A DNA stretch of 5,287 nucleotides from Bacteroidota bacterium (lineage in GTDB: Bacteria; Bacteroidota; Bacteroidia; Bacteroidales; VadinHA17): contig DAOVLD010000151.1 of NCBI GenBank assembly GCA_030631445.1, positions 1 through 5,287 of the forward strand. Direction: 5' to 3'. The notes beneath the pieces were generated by a model, which was not told the origin of the DNA, made no database searches, and saw nothing but the letters and a program-made list of their open reading frames with translations. Every line of letters begins with the position of its first letter. Position 1 is the first letter of the stretch. The translations under genes and the position numbers were made by a program. This document shows positions 4,914-5,287 of the stretch, one piece after another.

Positions 4914-5287
4914 TTAATATTCTTGTGGTAAAGTTTTCAGAACAGCCCATGAATATACAGGACCGTTTTTACAAATATAATGCTCTCCAATGTTACATCT
5001 TCCGCACTTTCCTATACCGCATTTCATTTTATTTTCGACAGTTGTATAAATCTGGTCGTCCTGAAATCCCAGATCATTCAGTGATTTAATAACAAATTTG
5101 ATCATAACAGGAGGACCACAGGTGACAGCTATTGCATTTTCCGGCGAAGGTTTCTTATCCATTACATTATTAGGAACAAATCCGACAAATTCTTTCCAAT
5201 CCGGTTCCTCATTATCTACTGAGAGATGGATAGTCATTTTTTTCTTTAGCTCTTCCAGTTCTTCCTTATATACCAGATCCTTTGAAG
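4914..5287 (-). CDS. FAD/NAD(P)-binding reductase subunit, sulfhydrogenase-gamma (HydG)/PyrK type (partial, N-terminus outside window)
   Basis: The frame is open from the TAA at 4916-4914 to the right edge, giving the last 124 residues of a protein usually near 280. An internal ATG at 5237 is not the start: the codons before it read SKDLVYKEELEELKKK, the usual family sequence after the nucleotide-binding fold. The visible part covers the end of the NAD(P)-binding domain, with AVTCGPPVMIKF as the pyridine-nucleotide site, then a C-terminal 2Fe-2S domain with Cys spaced x4-x2-x7 (CGIGKCGRC, then C after NIGEHYI). This layout is shared by the gamma subunit of archaeal sulfhydrogenase, AsrB and PyrK/DHOD electron-transfer subunits. 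It would exchange electrons between NAD(P)H and the downstream iron-sulfur subunit via FAD. The missing N-terminus should hold the flavin-binding barrel. Confidence 0.88.
   Translation of the reverse strand, partial: SKDLVYKEELEELKKKMTIHLSVDNEEPDWKEFVGFVPNNVMDKKPSPENAIAVTCGPPVMIKFVIKSLNDLGFQDDQIYTTVENKMKCGIGKCGRCNIGEHYICKNGPVYSWAVLKTLPQEY

Noticed and set aside
4914..5237. A complete 107-residue protein starting at the ATG at 5237
   Set aside because: The frame stays open to the window edge, and the codons before the ATG encode family-conserved sequence, so this is an internal Met of a longer gene.

Overview
The window looks like part of the genome of an AT-rich anaerobic bacterium (not archaeal in style: ATG starts with stop/start coupling, and two Shine-Dalgarno-like sites). 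Every recognisable gene is a redox or energy-conserving component. Nothing in the sequence fixes the phylum. The gene content would suit a hydrogen-producing fermenter or fumarate/H2-cycling anaerobe, but that is inference.

Left half (1-2230, + strand): the end of one operon. It holds the last 23 codons of a protein that is probably the MnhD/MrpD-type antiporter subunit, then complete MnhE, MnhF and MnhG homologues. These are followed by a HycF/HyfH-like ferredoxin with two 4Fe-4S clusters and a HycI-like nickel-dependent hydrogenase maturation endopeptidase. All six are coupled by overlaps of a few bases or directly abutting stop/start codons. The HycF and HycI homologues indicate that the Mrp-type subunits belong to a group 4 (energy-converting, membrane-bound) [NiFe] hydrogenase rather than to a stand-alone Na+/H+ antiporter. 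The catalytic large and small subunits and the other membrane subunits must lie upstream, outside the window.

Middle (2231-2447): a 217-base space between convergent operons. It has no gene that I can support. It contains a small GC-rich patch with a hairpin and an AT-rich inverted repeat.

Right half (2448-5287, - strand): the end of a second operon, transcribed leftwards. In transcription order it holds the C-terminal 124 residues of a FAD/NAD(P)-binding, 2Fe-2S reductase of the sulfhydrogenase-gamma/PyrK type, then an iron-sulfur protein with one 2Fe-2S and two 4Fe-4S clusters, then a 552-residue flavoprotein of the fumarate reductase/succinate dehydrogenase superfamily. No membrane anchor subunit is seen. 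The set reads as a soluble pyridine-nucleotide-linked oxidoreductase: NAD(P)H to FAD, through iron-sulfur clusters, to a fumarate-reductase-like active site, or the reverse. The flavoprotein departs from textbook FrdA/SdhA in several places, including no His for covalent FAD, a changed RGEGG motif, a long N-terminal extension and a short C-terminus. Its true substrate is therefore open.

Together the two operons could form an electron-disposal network: one evolves or uses H2 at the membrane with ion pumping, the other moves electrons between NAD(P)H and an organic acceptor such as fumarate. The functional link between them is inferred from adjacency only.
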